In this document: in pieces, positions 1 to 12,373 of the stretch
Layout of the letters: the number at the start of each line of letters is the position of its first letter
Numbering within the stretch: position 1 is the stretch's first letter
IMG/VR virus record: IMGVR_UViG_3300044630_002458
Location: 1 to 23,204 of that record
Strand: one strand, 5' to 3'
From: a virus
Length of the DNA: 23,204 nt
Notes under the pieces: model-generated
Databases searched by the model: none
What the model was told of the DNA's origin: nothing
What the model saw: the letters and a program-made list of their open reading frames with translations, nothing else
Program-made: the position numbers and the translations under genes

Positions 1-101
1 AGAAAGACACAATTGAATACACAGTATTCGTACGATTTGGTCTTGCTTGGGAAGAACTAGATGCAGTCGCTTATGTTGACTCAGATAGTGCTGATTCCTA
101 A
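1..101 (+). CDS. Probable major capsid protein, C-terminal end (partial)
   Basis: An open frame enters the window from the left and runs from the codon at position 3 to the TAA at 99-101, giving the last 32 residues of a protein (contains EYTVFVRFGLAWEELDAVAY). Only the end is visible, so no fold can be assigned from sequence alone. The call rests on position: the next genes are neck proteins in the standard order, which normally follow the major capsid gene. A strong hairpin terminator lies directly after the stop, as is common for this highly expressed gene. It could instead be another capsid-region protein such as a decoration protein. Confidence 0.6.
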   Translation, partial: KDTIEYTVFVRFGLAWEELDAVAYVDSDSADS

Positions 102-120
102 AATATAGTCATCACGTACT

Positions 121-156
121 AGGGAGGGCGGAATAAAAAACCGCCCTCCTTATTGT
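121..156 (+). terminator. Rho-independent terminator after the capsid gene
   Basis: A perfect 9-bp GC-rich stem is formed by 123-131 (GGAGGGCGG) and 141-149 (CCGCCCTCC), extended by a G-T and an A-T pair, around an A-rich 9-base loop (132-140). The following TTATTGTCATT is a weak U tract. It lies 20 bases after the capsid stop and just before a promoter, so it separates capsid transcription from the neck genes. Confidence 0.85.
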
Positions 157-164
157 CATTCTGA

Positions 165-173
165 TGGTATAAT
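165..173 (+). promoter_or_regulatory. Extended -10 promoter for the neck operon
   Basis: TGGTATAAT matches the extended -10 consensus TGnTATAAT exactly. No good -35 hexamer sits at the usual 16-18 base distance, because the terminator stem occupies that place; extended -10 promoters can work without one. Transcription would start near 180, giving a short leader of about 18 bases before the ATG at 198. Confidence 0.65.
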
Positions 174-197
174 TACAAGTGAGCACTGGAGAAAAAA

Positions 198-554
198 ATG
201 AATTTAACAATGGATCAGTTAAAAGATAAAACAGTAATGGCATTAAAGGCATATGCAAAGAAAAACAATATAGAGTTATTTGAAGCAAATACTAAACTTG
301 AAATTTTAGAAATTTTGGCTAGTTGGATTCCGCCAGAACAAACAGAAGAAACTGCAGAAAAAGCAGGTAAAAATAAAGATCTAACAAACAAAGTAGCATT
401 GTATTCAGATAGAAACCTTCATATGGATAGTCTGGGTGCATTGAGCGTGGGGTATAACATAGTCTCAAAGGAGGCATCGGAAAAGTGGCTTACTCACAGG
501 TTAGTACGAATAGCACAACCTGAAGAAGTAGCAGCCTATTACGCTAAAGCATAA
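198..554 (+). CDS. Conserved head-tail region protein with SAP/HeH-like N-terminus
   Basis: A 118-residue protein encoded between the capsid and head-tail adaptor genes. Residues about 4-43 (beginning MDQLKDKTVMALKAYAKKNN) have the helix-extended loop-helix pattern of SAP, HeH or Rho-N type domains, often nucleic-acid binding. After a Glu/Lys-rich linker, residues about 65-118 form a second block (VALYSDRNLHMDSLGALSVG and then a segment ending in RIAQPEEVAAYYAK) that I recall as a recurrent small protein in this place in actinobacterial phages. Its exact role is unknown to me; a virion or assembly role is inferred from position. The ATG follows a GGAGA-like ribosome site, and the stop shares bases with the next start. 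Confidence 0.75.
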   Translation: MNLTMDQLKDKTVMALKAYAKKNNIELFEANTKLEILEILASWIPPEQTEETAEKAGKNKDLTNKVALYSDRNLHMDSLGALSVGYNIVSKEASEKWLTHRLVRIAQPEEVAAYYAKA

Positions 555-1555
555 TGTCAACAATTCTTCGTCTACCACCATATCCTTTAACTGTTAAGTA
601 TACAGTTCCAGATGCCAATGCCAAGTATGTCATAGTCATTGAAGATGTCGCAGAGCAGTCAGAAATTGCTGCCTACAGAACATCAAACGCCAGCAAACAG
701 GTTAGTTATGTCCTAGATGATGATTTTATCAAATATGATAAATCATATGCTTTGACAATTTATGAAGATTTAGAAGAAAGTGGCATGGTTGTAGCAGATC
801 GTGGAGATATAGTTGTTGAAGATAATCTAGAAGTAAAACGTCCATACGTAGACCCTACACTTTTAGCAGCAGCAAACAATCAAACATCTGCAACAGAGAT
901 TGCTAAATATGTAGAGTATGAAAATTTAGCAAGAACGATCATTGATTCAATAACTGGTGGTTTTTACTATGAGCGTGAGTTTGTTGAAATTGTTGGGCAA
1001 GAGGTAGACTATATTCCACTTTGGAAAAAAGTACATAAAATATTAAGAGTATATGAAAACACAGAATTGGTTTATGACATCTATAATCCCGATGGCCCAA
1101 CTGTAGGAGATTATACATACGTAATTACTAAAGACAAGACCGCACTTACAAAAGACCCAACAACGTCAGAGGGTGCAATAAATAGAGCAGAGAGACGACC
1201 ATCAAGAATTCCAATTGGTACGTCAGATTCTTTTTCACTTTTTGATACAGAAGACAGTGGAAACACTATGACCGTAACCCCTGGGGTAGCATTTCCAACA
1301 GGAATAGATCTTATACTATTACTAGAAACTGGATATAAGGTAGTACCTATTGATATTCAAGATGCGACAAAGTTATTGGTTGAAGATATTAGATGTGGTA
1401 AGTTAGATTATTACAAGAGATATATCAAGAACTACAGCACTGATCAATTTAAAATTGAATACGATAAAAGAATGATTGAGGGTACTGGAAATATTATTGT
1501 AGACAAGATTTTGTCTAAATATGTTAATAATATTGTTCGTCCTGGAGTATTGTAA
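554..1555 (+). CDS. Head-tail adaptor (connector) protein
   Basis: A 333-residue protein encoded where the first neck adaptor that docks under the portal is expected. The middle (residues about 118-165) contains a helix followed by YEREFVEIVGQEVDYIPLWK, resembling the strand segment of HK97 gp6 / SPP1 gp15-like adaptors. The C-terminal part (about 270-328) reads as helices with a GTGN turn and ends in VDKILSKY, a pattern common in adaptor proteins of actinobacterial phages. The N-terminal 100 residues look like a small beta domain added to the adaptor core. The ATG overlaps the previous stop (TAATG), so translational coupling is likely. The protein is longer than classic adaptors, and family assignment is by recall rather than a search. 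Confidence 0.7.
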   Translation: MSTILRLPPYPLTVKYTVPDANAKYVIVIEDVAEQSEIAAYRTSNASKQVSYVLDDDFIKYDKSYALTIYEDLEESGMVVADRGDIVVEDNLEVKRPYVDPTLLAAANNQTSATEIAKYVEYENLARTIIDSITGGFYYEREFVEIVGQEVDYIPLWKKVHKILRVYENTELVYDIYNPDGPTVGDYTYVITKDKTALTKDPTTSEGAINRAERRPSRIPIGTSDSFSLFDTEDSGNTMTVTPGVAFPTGIDLILLLETGYKVVPIDIQDATKLLVEDIRCGKLDYYKRYIKNYSTDQFKIEYDKRMIEGTGNIIVDKILSKYVNNIVRPGVL

Positions 1556-2004
1556 TGGATGCATGCGAAGTTACAGACTTTATGTTTCCAATGAAGGCTG
1601 ACATCTACTTTCCTATTCTTGCACAAGGTGAATATGGACAACCTACAAAAAACTGGGTATACGATAGAACAATTACTTGTAATGCTACATCTGTAGGTGG
1701 GCTAGGATCAGAAGACGTAAAGCCAGATAATTTTTTAAAATACGAAAACAAACTTATTTCAAGAACAAAAGAAGACCCAAGACTTTCTTCAAACAATGCA
1801 AATAACGCAACAACAAACATACTTATAGCAAATATTAGGGATGCATCCGACAATATTATTTACAAAGAAACAGCAGGAGTAAGATCGGGCAGGGGTACAA
1901 TTTACGAAGTAGCAACAGTTGAACCGTTTACTGGTCCATTCGGATATACAGAATATTATAAAATGTTATGGCGCAGGGCTGAAAATCAGACTGTAGGTGA
2001 TTAG
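1555..2004 (+). CDS. Head closure (stopper) protein
   Basis: A 149-residue protein following the adaptor, in the slot of the head closure protein that seals the neck until tail joining. It starts MDACEVTDFMFPMKADIYFP and is mostly beta-strand in character, with the late segment KETAGVRSGRGTIYEVATVE typical of small closure barrels (SPP1 gp16-like). The start ATG shares its A with the adaptor stop codon (TAATG), implying coupling. The function is assigned from gene order and the general resemblance of these proteins; no catalytic residues are expected. Confidence 0.65.
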   Translation: MDACEVTDFMFPMKADIYFPILAQGEYGQPTKNWVYDRTITCNATSVGGLGSEDVKPDNFLKYENKLISRTKEDPRLSSNNANNATTNILIANIRDASDNIIYKETAGVRSGRGTIYEVATVEPFTGPFGYTEYYKMLWRRAENQTVGD

Positions 2005-2681
2005 TGATAGCAAGAACAAACACAGCATCTTTCACTAAACAAATGAATAATATAATTAATTATTCTTTTGGGTTTTTAGAAGGTGTTGATCGTGGTAAAA
2101 AAATATTTTTTGATAAATTAGGTACAGGGGCTATTCAAGCGTTGGCACAATATGTTGATGTACAAGCCAGAGCAAATCCAAGAGCGCTGCATCACGTTTA
2201 TGAATGGAATCAAGTTGGCAGCCCAAGTGCAAGGCTATTCAATTTATCATACACAGTTAGTAATTTAGGACTTTCTGTTAAATCTACTTTTAGACAATCA
2301 AGAAGTGTTTCTGAAAATATGACTACACCGTTTTACAATAAAGCAAAAATTATGGAAGAGGGTATTCCCGTAACAATTAGACCAACAAAATCTAAAGTGT
2401 TAAAATTTAATGGACCTAATGGAGAAGTATTTACAAGCAGACCAGTTAAAGTTGAAAACCCAGGAGGAGACCTTGTTTTTGGTGGTTTTGAATCTACATT
2501 TGATGAGTTTATGACTAGATATTTTAAACAATCTTTTTTGAAAGCATCTGGAGTTTATGACTATATCAAAAAACCAACACTATATAAGAAAAACTTTAAG
2601 GCTGGTTCAGTTGCGGGTAGAAGTAAAGGAATTGACACAGGATTTAAGTGGATAACTAATGCAACAATTGGGGTAGAATAA
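2004..2681 (+). CDS. Tail completion / neck protein (HK97 gp10-like)
   Basis: A 225-residue protein. It begins with GTG at 2004-2006, which overlaps the upstream TAG by one base. An ATG at 2043 is an alternative, but the upstream residues (ARTNTASFTKQMNN) read as part of a continuous conserved-looking helix, so I keep the GTG. The pattern of an N-terminal helix (GFLEGVDRGKKIFFDKLG), a second helix with ANPRALHHVYEW, and then beta strands resembles HK97 gp10-like tail completion proteins, which join the tail tube to the neck. The basic C-terminal end (KKPTLYKKNFKAGS) is notable. The role is inferred mainly from the place between the closure and tail terminator genes. Confidence 0.6.
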   Translation: MIARTNTASFTKQMNNIINYSFGFLEGVDRGKKIFFDKLGTGAIQALAQYVDVQARANPRALHHVYEWNQVGSPSARLFNLSYTVSNLGLSVKSTFRQSRSVSENMTTPFYNKAKIMEEGIPVTIRPTKSKVLKFNGPNGEVFTSRPVKVENPGGDLVFGGFESTFDEFMTRYFKQSFLKASGVYDYIKKPTLYKKNFKAGSVAGRSKGIDTGFKWITNATIGVE

Positions 2682-2685
2682 GACT

Positions 2686-3486
2686 ATGGCTATATTAACT
2701 GATACTGGATTTCCACCAACCTTTTTAAACCAATATATTTTGTCTGAGTTAAAACACTATGAACTTATAGCAGCAGCAGAAGAATTAAGTCCAATGGTTC
2801 CAGCACAGTTTCCAACAAACATTGAAGACTTGTATAACGATAGTATTCAAATTAGACAAACAGAAAGTCCCCTTTTAATTGTTTACGATAGATTAATGAG
2901 ATTTAGACCTACTCCGTTTTATTTACAAAAAAGAGAACAACTAATATATTTTATTTATTCTACAGACGTTAGTAAGTTAATAGACTGTGTTCGTGTTATA
3001 TCTAGTGCTCTTGATCGTGAAGATTCTTCAGCAGAAGACGTAAACTCTTACAACTTTCTTAATCCAACCCTAAGCACTCCACCAGTAACAATATCTACTA
3101 AGACTATATCAAATAAGGCACTTACAGGTAAATTTGCTACAATAACAACATCTACTGCCCATGGCTTTGTAGCAGGGGACGCTGTGACAATTACAGGGGT
3201 AGACAATACATTTAATGGTACCTATTTCATTAAAAGTGTTCCATCAGCAACAACATTTAAATTTTACAAAAATGCAGCAAATATTGGCTCCACTGCATCA
3301 TCTGGATCTGTTTCAAAACAAGCCTATACCCCATTTAATATTTTGTTCCACAGTACGAGGGTATATCAGGCAGACGAAAGCAGAGACGTAGCAGAACTAG
3401 CCTCAGCAAGAACCCTCTTTGTAAACAAATTAATTGTTGAATATGACTATCATATTGCGGTTGACTCTGATTCTAGGTATACATAA
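2686..3486 (+). CDS. Tail terminator protein with an inserted Ig-like domain
   Basis: A 266-residue protein located just before the tail tube gene, the usual place of the tail terminator that caps the tube and meets the neck. The core is split: residues 1-138 carry the N-terminal part (helix, then RFRPTPFYLQKREQLIYFIY strand) and residues 213-266 the C-terminal part (FHSTRVYQADESRDVAELAS and the final strand NKLIVEYDYH). Between them, residues about 143-212 form a beta-rich Ser/Thr/Gly block containing ATITTSTAHGFVAGDAVTIT, FNGTYFIKSVPSATTFKFYK and SGSVS. This is the pattern of a small Ig-like or related beta-sandwich domain often added to phage structural proteins. The start is 4 bases after the upstream stop. 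Confidence 0.7.
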   Translation: MAILTDTGFPPTFLNQYILSELKHYELIAAAEELSPMVPAQFPTNIEDLYNDSIQIRQTESPLLIVYDRLMRFRPTPFYLQKREQLIYFIYSTDVSKLIDCVRVISSALDREDSSAEDVNSYNFLNPTLSTPPVTISTKTISNKALTGKFATITTSTAHGFVAGDAVTITGVDNTFNGTYFIKSVPSATTFKFYKNAANIGSTASSGSVSKQAYTPFNILFHSTRVYQADESRDVAELASARTLFVNKLIVEYDYHIAVDSDSRYT

Positions 3487-3490
3487 AAAG

Positions 3491-3499
3491 CGGTATAAT
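3491..3499 (+). promoter_or_regulatory. Promoter for the major tail protein gene
   Basis: CGGTATAAT contains a perfect -10 hexamer (3494-3499). The extended element is CGn instead of TGn. The expected transcription start is near 3506, giving a leader of about 55 bases. It lies only 5 bases after the tail terminator stop codon and is one of four perfect TATAAT sites in this window that fall in gaps just before structural genes. Confidence 0.5.
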
Positions 3500-3560
3500 T
3501 GCTTTTAGAGGAAACACGCCAAACAACTTAATAAATACTTTATGAAAGAGGTGAAATAAT

Positions 3561-4202
3561 ATGCCATATAGCCGTGGTACGTCAAATAACATTATTGTAG
3601 GTGCAGCAGCATTCTTCATTAATGATACAACTTTGACTCCATCAACCTTAGCGTCACAAGCAGTAATTGATTCAAGTGAGTCTTACAAGACCACACTTTC
3701 AAATGCCGCTACATACACTAACGTTGGTTACACAATGAACGGTCTTGAATTACAGTTCCAACCAGACTTCGGTGAAGTTCAGGTAGATCAAATTCTTGAC
3801 GTTGCAAGACTATACAAGCAAGGTATGCAGGTAAATCTTGCTACCGCTTTTGCTGAAGCAACTTTAGAAAACTTGCTTGTAGCACTAGCATACTCTGACG
3901 CTAGACTTACAGGAAATAAAAACGCATCTACAGGTCAAACACTTAACCTGAGTGCAGGAGACATTGGCGATGTTCCAATTGAACGAGGAATCGTTGCTGT
4001 TGGTCCAGGATCTGGTGACCCAACAACATTTGAGGATAAAGAACGCATCTATGCAGCATATCGTGCTCTTTCAATTGAGAACGTAACTGTATCAGCAAAG
4101 CGTGATGAACCATCAATGTTTGAGGTTTCATTCCGTCTTCTTCCTGAAGATACTTCAGGTTCATACGGTAAGATCATTGATCGTACCTTTGGACAATCAT
4201 AA
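3561..4202 (+). CDS. Major tail tube protein
   Basis: A 213-residue protein that polymerises into the tail tube. It has the size and beta-rich make-up of siphovirus tube proteins. The segments YTMNGLELQFQPDFGEVQVD, QILDVARLYKQGMQVNLATA and PEDTSGSYGKIIDRTF match, from recall, the tube proteins of long-tailed Streptomyces and other actinobacterial phages. A GAGGTG ribosome site (3548-3553) lies 7 bases before the ATG. The gene has its own promoter and a strong terminator. A hand count over 3721-3900 gives about 42% GC, higher than most neighbouring genes, with many C-ending codons (TTC, GAC), as expected for the most abundant tail protein. Confidence 0.88.
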   Translation: MPYSRGTSNNIIVGAAAFFINDTTLTPSTLASQAVIDSSESYKTTLSNAATYTNVGYTMNGLELQFQPDFGEVQVDQILDVARLYKQGMQVNLATAFAEATLENLLVALAYSDARLTGNKNASTGQTLNLSAGDIGDVPIERGIVAVGPGSGDPTTFEDKERIYAAYRALSIENVTVSAKRDEPSMFEVSFRLLPEDTSGSYGKIIDRTFGQS

Positions 4203-4216
4203 TCTAAATTTAGATT
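4201..4216. repeat. 16-bp perfect palindrome after the tail tube gene
   Basis: AATCTAAATTTAGATT is its own reverse complement. It begins within the TAA stop codon of the tail tube gene and lies 8 bases before the terminator stem. It could be a protein-binding site, an RNA hairpin guarding the 3' end, or chance. Confidence 0.5.
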
Positions 4217-4224
4217 AACTCAAG

Positions 4225-4256
4225 ACCCACCTTTAATTAGGTGGGTTTTTTGTTTT
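4225..4256 (+). terminator. Rho-independent terminator after the major tail protein
   Basis: A perfect 8-bp stem pairs ACCCACCT (4225-4232) with AGGTGGGT (4239-4246) around the loop TTAATT, followed at once by a T tract (TTTTTTGTTTT, 4246-4256). This is a textbook intrinsic terminator on the + strand. It isolates the tail tube transcript from the chaperone genes. Confidence 0.92.
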
Positions 4257-4261
4257 GCCTA

Positions 4262-4270
4262 TGATAGAAT
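4262..4270 (+). promoter_or_regulatory. Extended -10 promoter giving a near-leaderless chaperone mRNA
   Basis: TGATAGAAT matches TGnTATAAT with one mismatch (TAGAAT). It lies 5 bases after the terminator T tract. A start about 7 bases downstream falls near 4277, within 3 bases of the ATG at 4280. The resulting mRNA would have essentially no leader and no ribosome binding site. Confidence 0.55.
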
Positions 4271-4279
4271 AGAAAGATT

Positions 4280-4975
4280 ATGGCAACAACCGTTTATAAA
4301 AATAAGATAATTAAACTCGTTGATGGTACAGAACTAGAGATCGTTCCATTAAAAATAAAATATTTACGTGAGTTTATGGAGGCATTTGAGTACGTTAAAA
4401 CTGCCAAAAATGATGATGAAGCCATAGATTTTTTAGTTGAGTGTGTAAGAATTACAATGAAACAATATTATCCAGATATAAAATTAACAAAATCTGATGT
4501 AGAAGATAGCCTAGATATGCCCACTATATACACAGTATTAGATATTTCTGCGGGTATAAAAATTAATCAAAAATCTGAAGAAACAGTAAAAGATCAAGCA
4601 ACAGATAGTGGTTCAAGTTGGTCAGATTTAGATCTTGCTAAGATTGAGTCCGAGGTATTTTTATTGGGTATATGGAAAGATTATCGTGAACTAGAAGAAT
4701 CCTTATCCATGCCCGAATTAATTGCAACTCTTTCAAGTCGTAGGGAACTTGATTATCAAGAAAAAAAATTCTTGGCTGCCATCCAGGGGGTAGATTTAGA
4801 TGCTCAGTCTGGAGAATCAAAAGGGCAAAAAGAATGGGACGACATGAAGGCTAGAGTATTTAGTCAAGGCAAAGCAAAAGACGGTAATGACATTCTGGCT
4901 CTTCAAGGACAAAATGCCAGAAGTGCAGGGTTTGGTATTGGATATGGGCTAGATTACGAAGATTTAACAAAATAA
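4280..4975 (+). CDS. Tail assembly chaperone, long (G-T-like) form
   Basis: A 231-residue protein located between the tail tube and tape measure genes, where chaperones that load the tape measure and recruit tube subunits are encoded. Residues 1-96 form a G-like domain clearly related to the next gene: shared LxDGT, PLKIxxLRxFM, ECVxIxMKQYxP, and xPTxY followed by SGIK. After an acidic/Ser-rich linker (about 97-115), residues 116-231 form an extra C-terminal part with helices (ESEVFLLGIWKDYRELEESL, then SRRELDYQEKKFLAAIQG) and a Gly-rich end, corresponding in position to the T domain of lambda-type G-T proteins. There is no frameshift: the long form is one continuous frame. No Shine-Dalgarno site precedes the ATG. 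GC over 4321-4500 is about 29% by hand count. The chaperone call is from position and architecture. Confidence 0.75.
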   Translation: MATTVYKNKIIKLVDGTELEIVPLKIKYLREFMEAFEYVKTAKNDDEAIDFLVECVRITMKQYYPDIKLTKSDVEDSLDMPTIYTVLDISAGIKINQKSEETVKDQATDSGSSWSDLDLAKIESEVFLLGIWKDYRELEESLSMPELIATLSSRRELDYQEKKFLAAIQGVDLDAQSGESKGQKEWDDMKARVFSQGKAKDGNDILALQGQNARSAGFGIGYGLDYEDLTK

Positions 4976-5000
4976 AGTAATAAAAAAATAATTTCTAACA

Positions 5001-5009
5001 TGCTATAAT
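5001..5009 (+). promoter_or_regulatory. Extended -10 promoter for the short chaperone gene
   Basis: TGCTATAAT is a perfect match to the extended -10 consensus. Transcription would start near 5016, leaving a leader of about 18 bases that contains the strong ribosome site AGGAGG at 5023-5028. It lies in the 58-base gap between the two chaperone genes. Confidence 0.7.
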
Positions 5010-5022
5010 TGACATAACCTAT

Positions 5023-5028
5023 AGGAGG
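5023..5028 (+). promoter_or_regulatory. Strong ribosome binding site of the short chaperone gene
   Basis: A full AGGAGG lies 5 bases before the ATG at 5034. It contrasts with the absence of any such site before the long chaperone gene, so the short form should be translated far more often per message. Confidence 0.8.
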
Positions 5029-5033
5029 AAATA

Positions 5034-5363
5034 ATGACAACAACTACGTATGAGGAAAGCACTCTTACATTGATTGATGGCACAAAGGTTACAGTACGTC
5101 CTCTAAAAATCTCTCTACTTCGTCCATTTATGAAGAAGTTTGAGGGTGTGGGAGCAGTGGCGGAAGATAACGGCAAGTCTATGGACATTCTTATGGAGTG
5201 TGTGCAGATTGCAATGAAACAGTACAAGCCAGAACTCTCAGAAGACGTAAAAAAACTAGAGGAGAATATTGATCTCCCAACTGTTTATAAGATCGTAGAA
5301 GCAGCATCAGGTATTAAACTTGCTGAAGTTTCAGACGTTCTTGGCGTAACTATGGCTGAATAA
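5034..5363 (+). CDS. Tail assembly chaperone, short (G-like) form
   Basis: A 109-residue paralogue of the first half of the preceding gene. It ends shortly after the shared G domain (VYKIVEAASGIKLAEV) and has no T-like part. Only 21 bases separate its stop from the tape measure ATG, so no downstream T frame could be joined by frameshifting. It should bind the tape measure protein during tail assembly, in excess over the long form. A hand count over 5101-5280 gives about 42% GC, compared with about 29% in the matching part of the long gene and about 42% in the tail tube gene, so codon use looks tuned for high expression. The two copies have diverged greatly at the DNA level, so the duplication is not recent. 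Confidence 0.78.
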   Translation: MTTTTYEESTLTLIDGTKVTVRPLKISLLRPFMKKFEGVGAVAEDNGKSMDILMECVQIAMKQYKPELSEDVKKLEENIDLPTVYKIVEAASGIKLAEVSDVLGVTMAE

Positions 5364-5384
5364 TTAAAAGAGGTGTGAAACTAA

Positions 5385-11737
<6,353 letters not shown>

Positions 11738-11738
<1 letters not shown>

Positions 11739-12373
11739 TGGCTACTAGCGCTTATTTAACGGGTAGACGCAGGTATACCAGACCGCAGGGCATCTTGTGG
11801 GCAAACAACGCTGGAACCCTCTCTAATGGCCTATACGTGCCTACTGGAGTAGAGGTGGGAGCATCTACAACAGAAACAAATCCAAACCTATTAGATCAGT
11901 TTATTATTTTATCTGATCATAATAGAGGGGATATGCAATTTAATAACCAAAGAATTGAGCAACGTCAAAGAACTATCAATGGTCGTATGCGTTCATATCA
12001 TATTGCAGATAAACTAAGTATGTCTGTATCTTGGAACATGCTGCCTTCACGAGGGTATTCAGGATTACCCAACTTTAACTCAACAACAGGAGTATCCCCA
12101 AGTGAAGGATCTACAACAGAGTACACAGCAGATGGAGGAGCAGGTGGAGCAGAACTTCTTGATTGGTATGAAACACATCAAGGTCCATTTTTTATGTACC
12201 TTGCTTATGATAAATACACAAATTTAGAAGGACAAAACTATAAATACTCTGGTTTAAACAGATACAATCAAATTATTCAGGTTTATTTTGCAGATTTTAA
12301 TTATTCTGTAGTAAAACGTGGGGCAACAAATCATGACCTTTGGAACATATCGGCAACACTGGAAGAAGTTTAA
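11738..12373 (+). CDS. Minor tail protein, possibly distal tail protein
   Basis: A 211-residue protein whose ATG shares a base with the tape measure stop (TAATG). The gene directly after the tape measure usually encodes the distal tail protein that closes the tube and carries the tip. The sequence is rich in beta-strand and aromatic residues, including SDHNRGDMQFNNQRIEQRQR, KLSMSVSWNMLPSRGYSG, and a final part IIQVYFADFNYSVVKRGATN leading to LWNISATLEEV. Ending in a strand that describes how the protein would be packed against a ring is typical of tube-like folds, but I do not recognise a diagnostic motif. The next gene starts immediately after its stop codon. Confidence 0.6.

Noticed and set aside
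153-158. TTGTCA as a -35 box for the promoter at 165-173
   Set aside because: The spacing to TATAAT is only 9 bases, too short for a normal promoter.
3542-3559. Five-codon mini-frame ATG AAA GAG GTG AAA TAA before the tail tube gene
   Set aside because: Its codons coincide with the ribosome binding site of the tail tube gene. A leader peptide is possible but nothing else supports it.
5300-5384. Possible frameshift site at the end of the short chaperone gene
   Set aside because: No slippery heptamer followed by an open T-like frame is present. The tape measure gene starts 21 bases after the stop.
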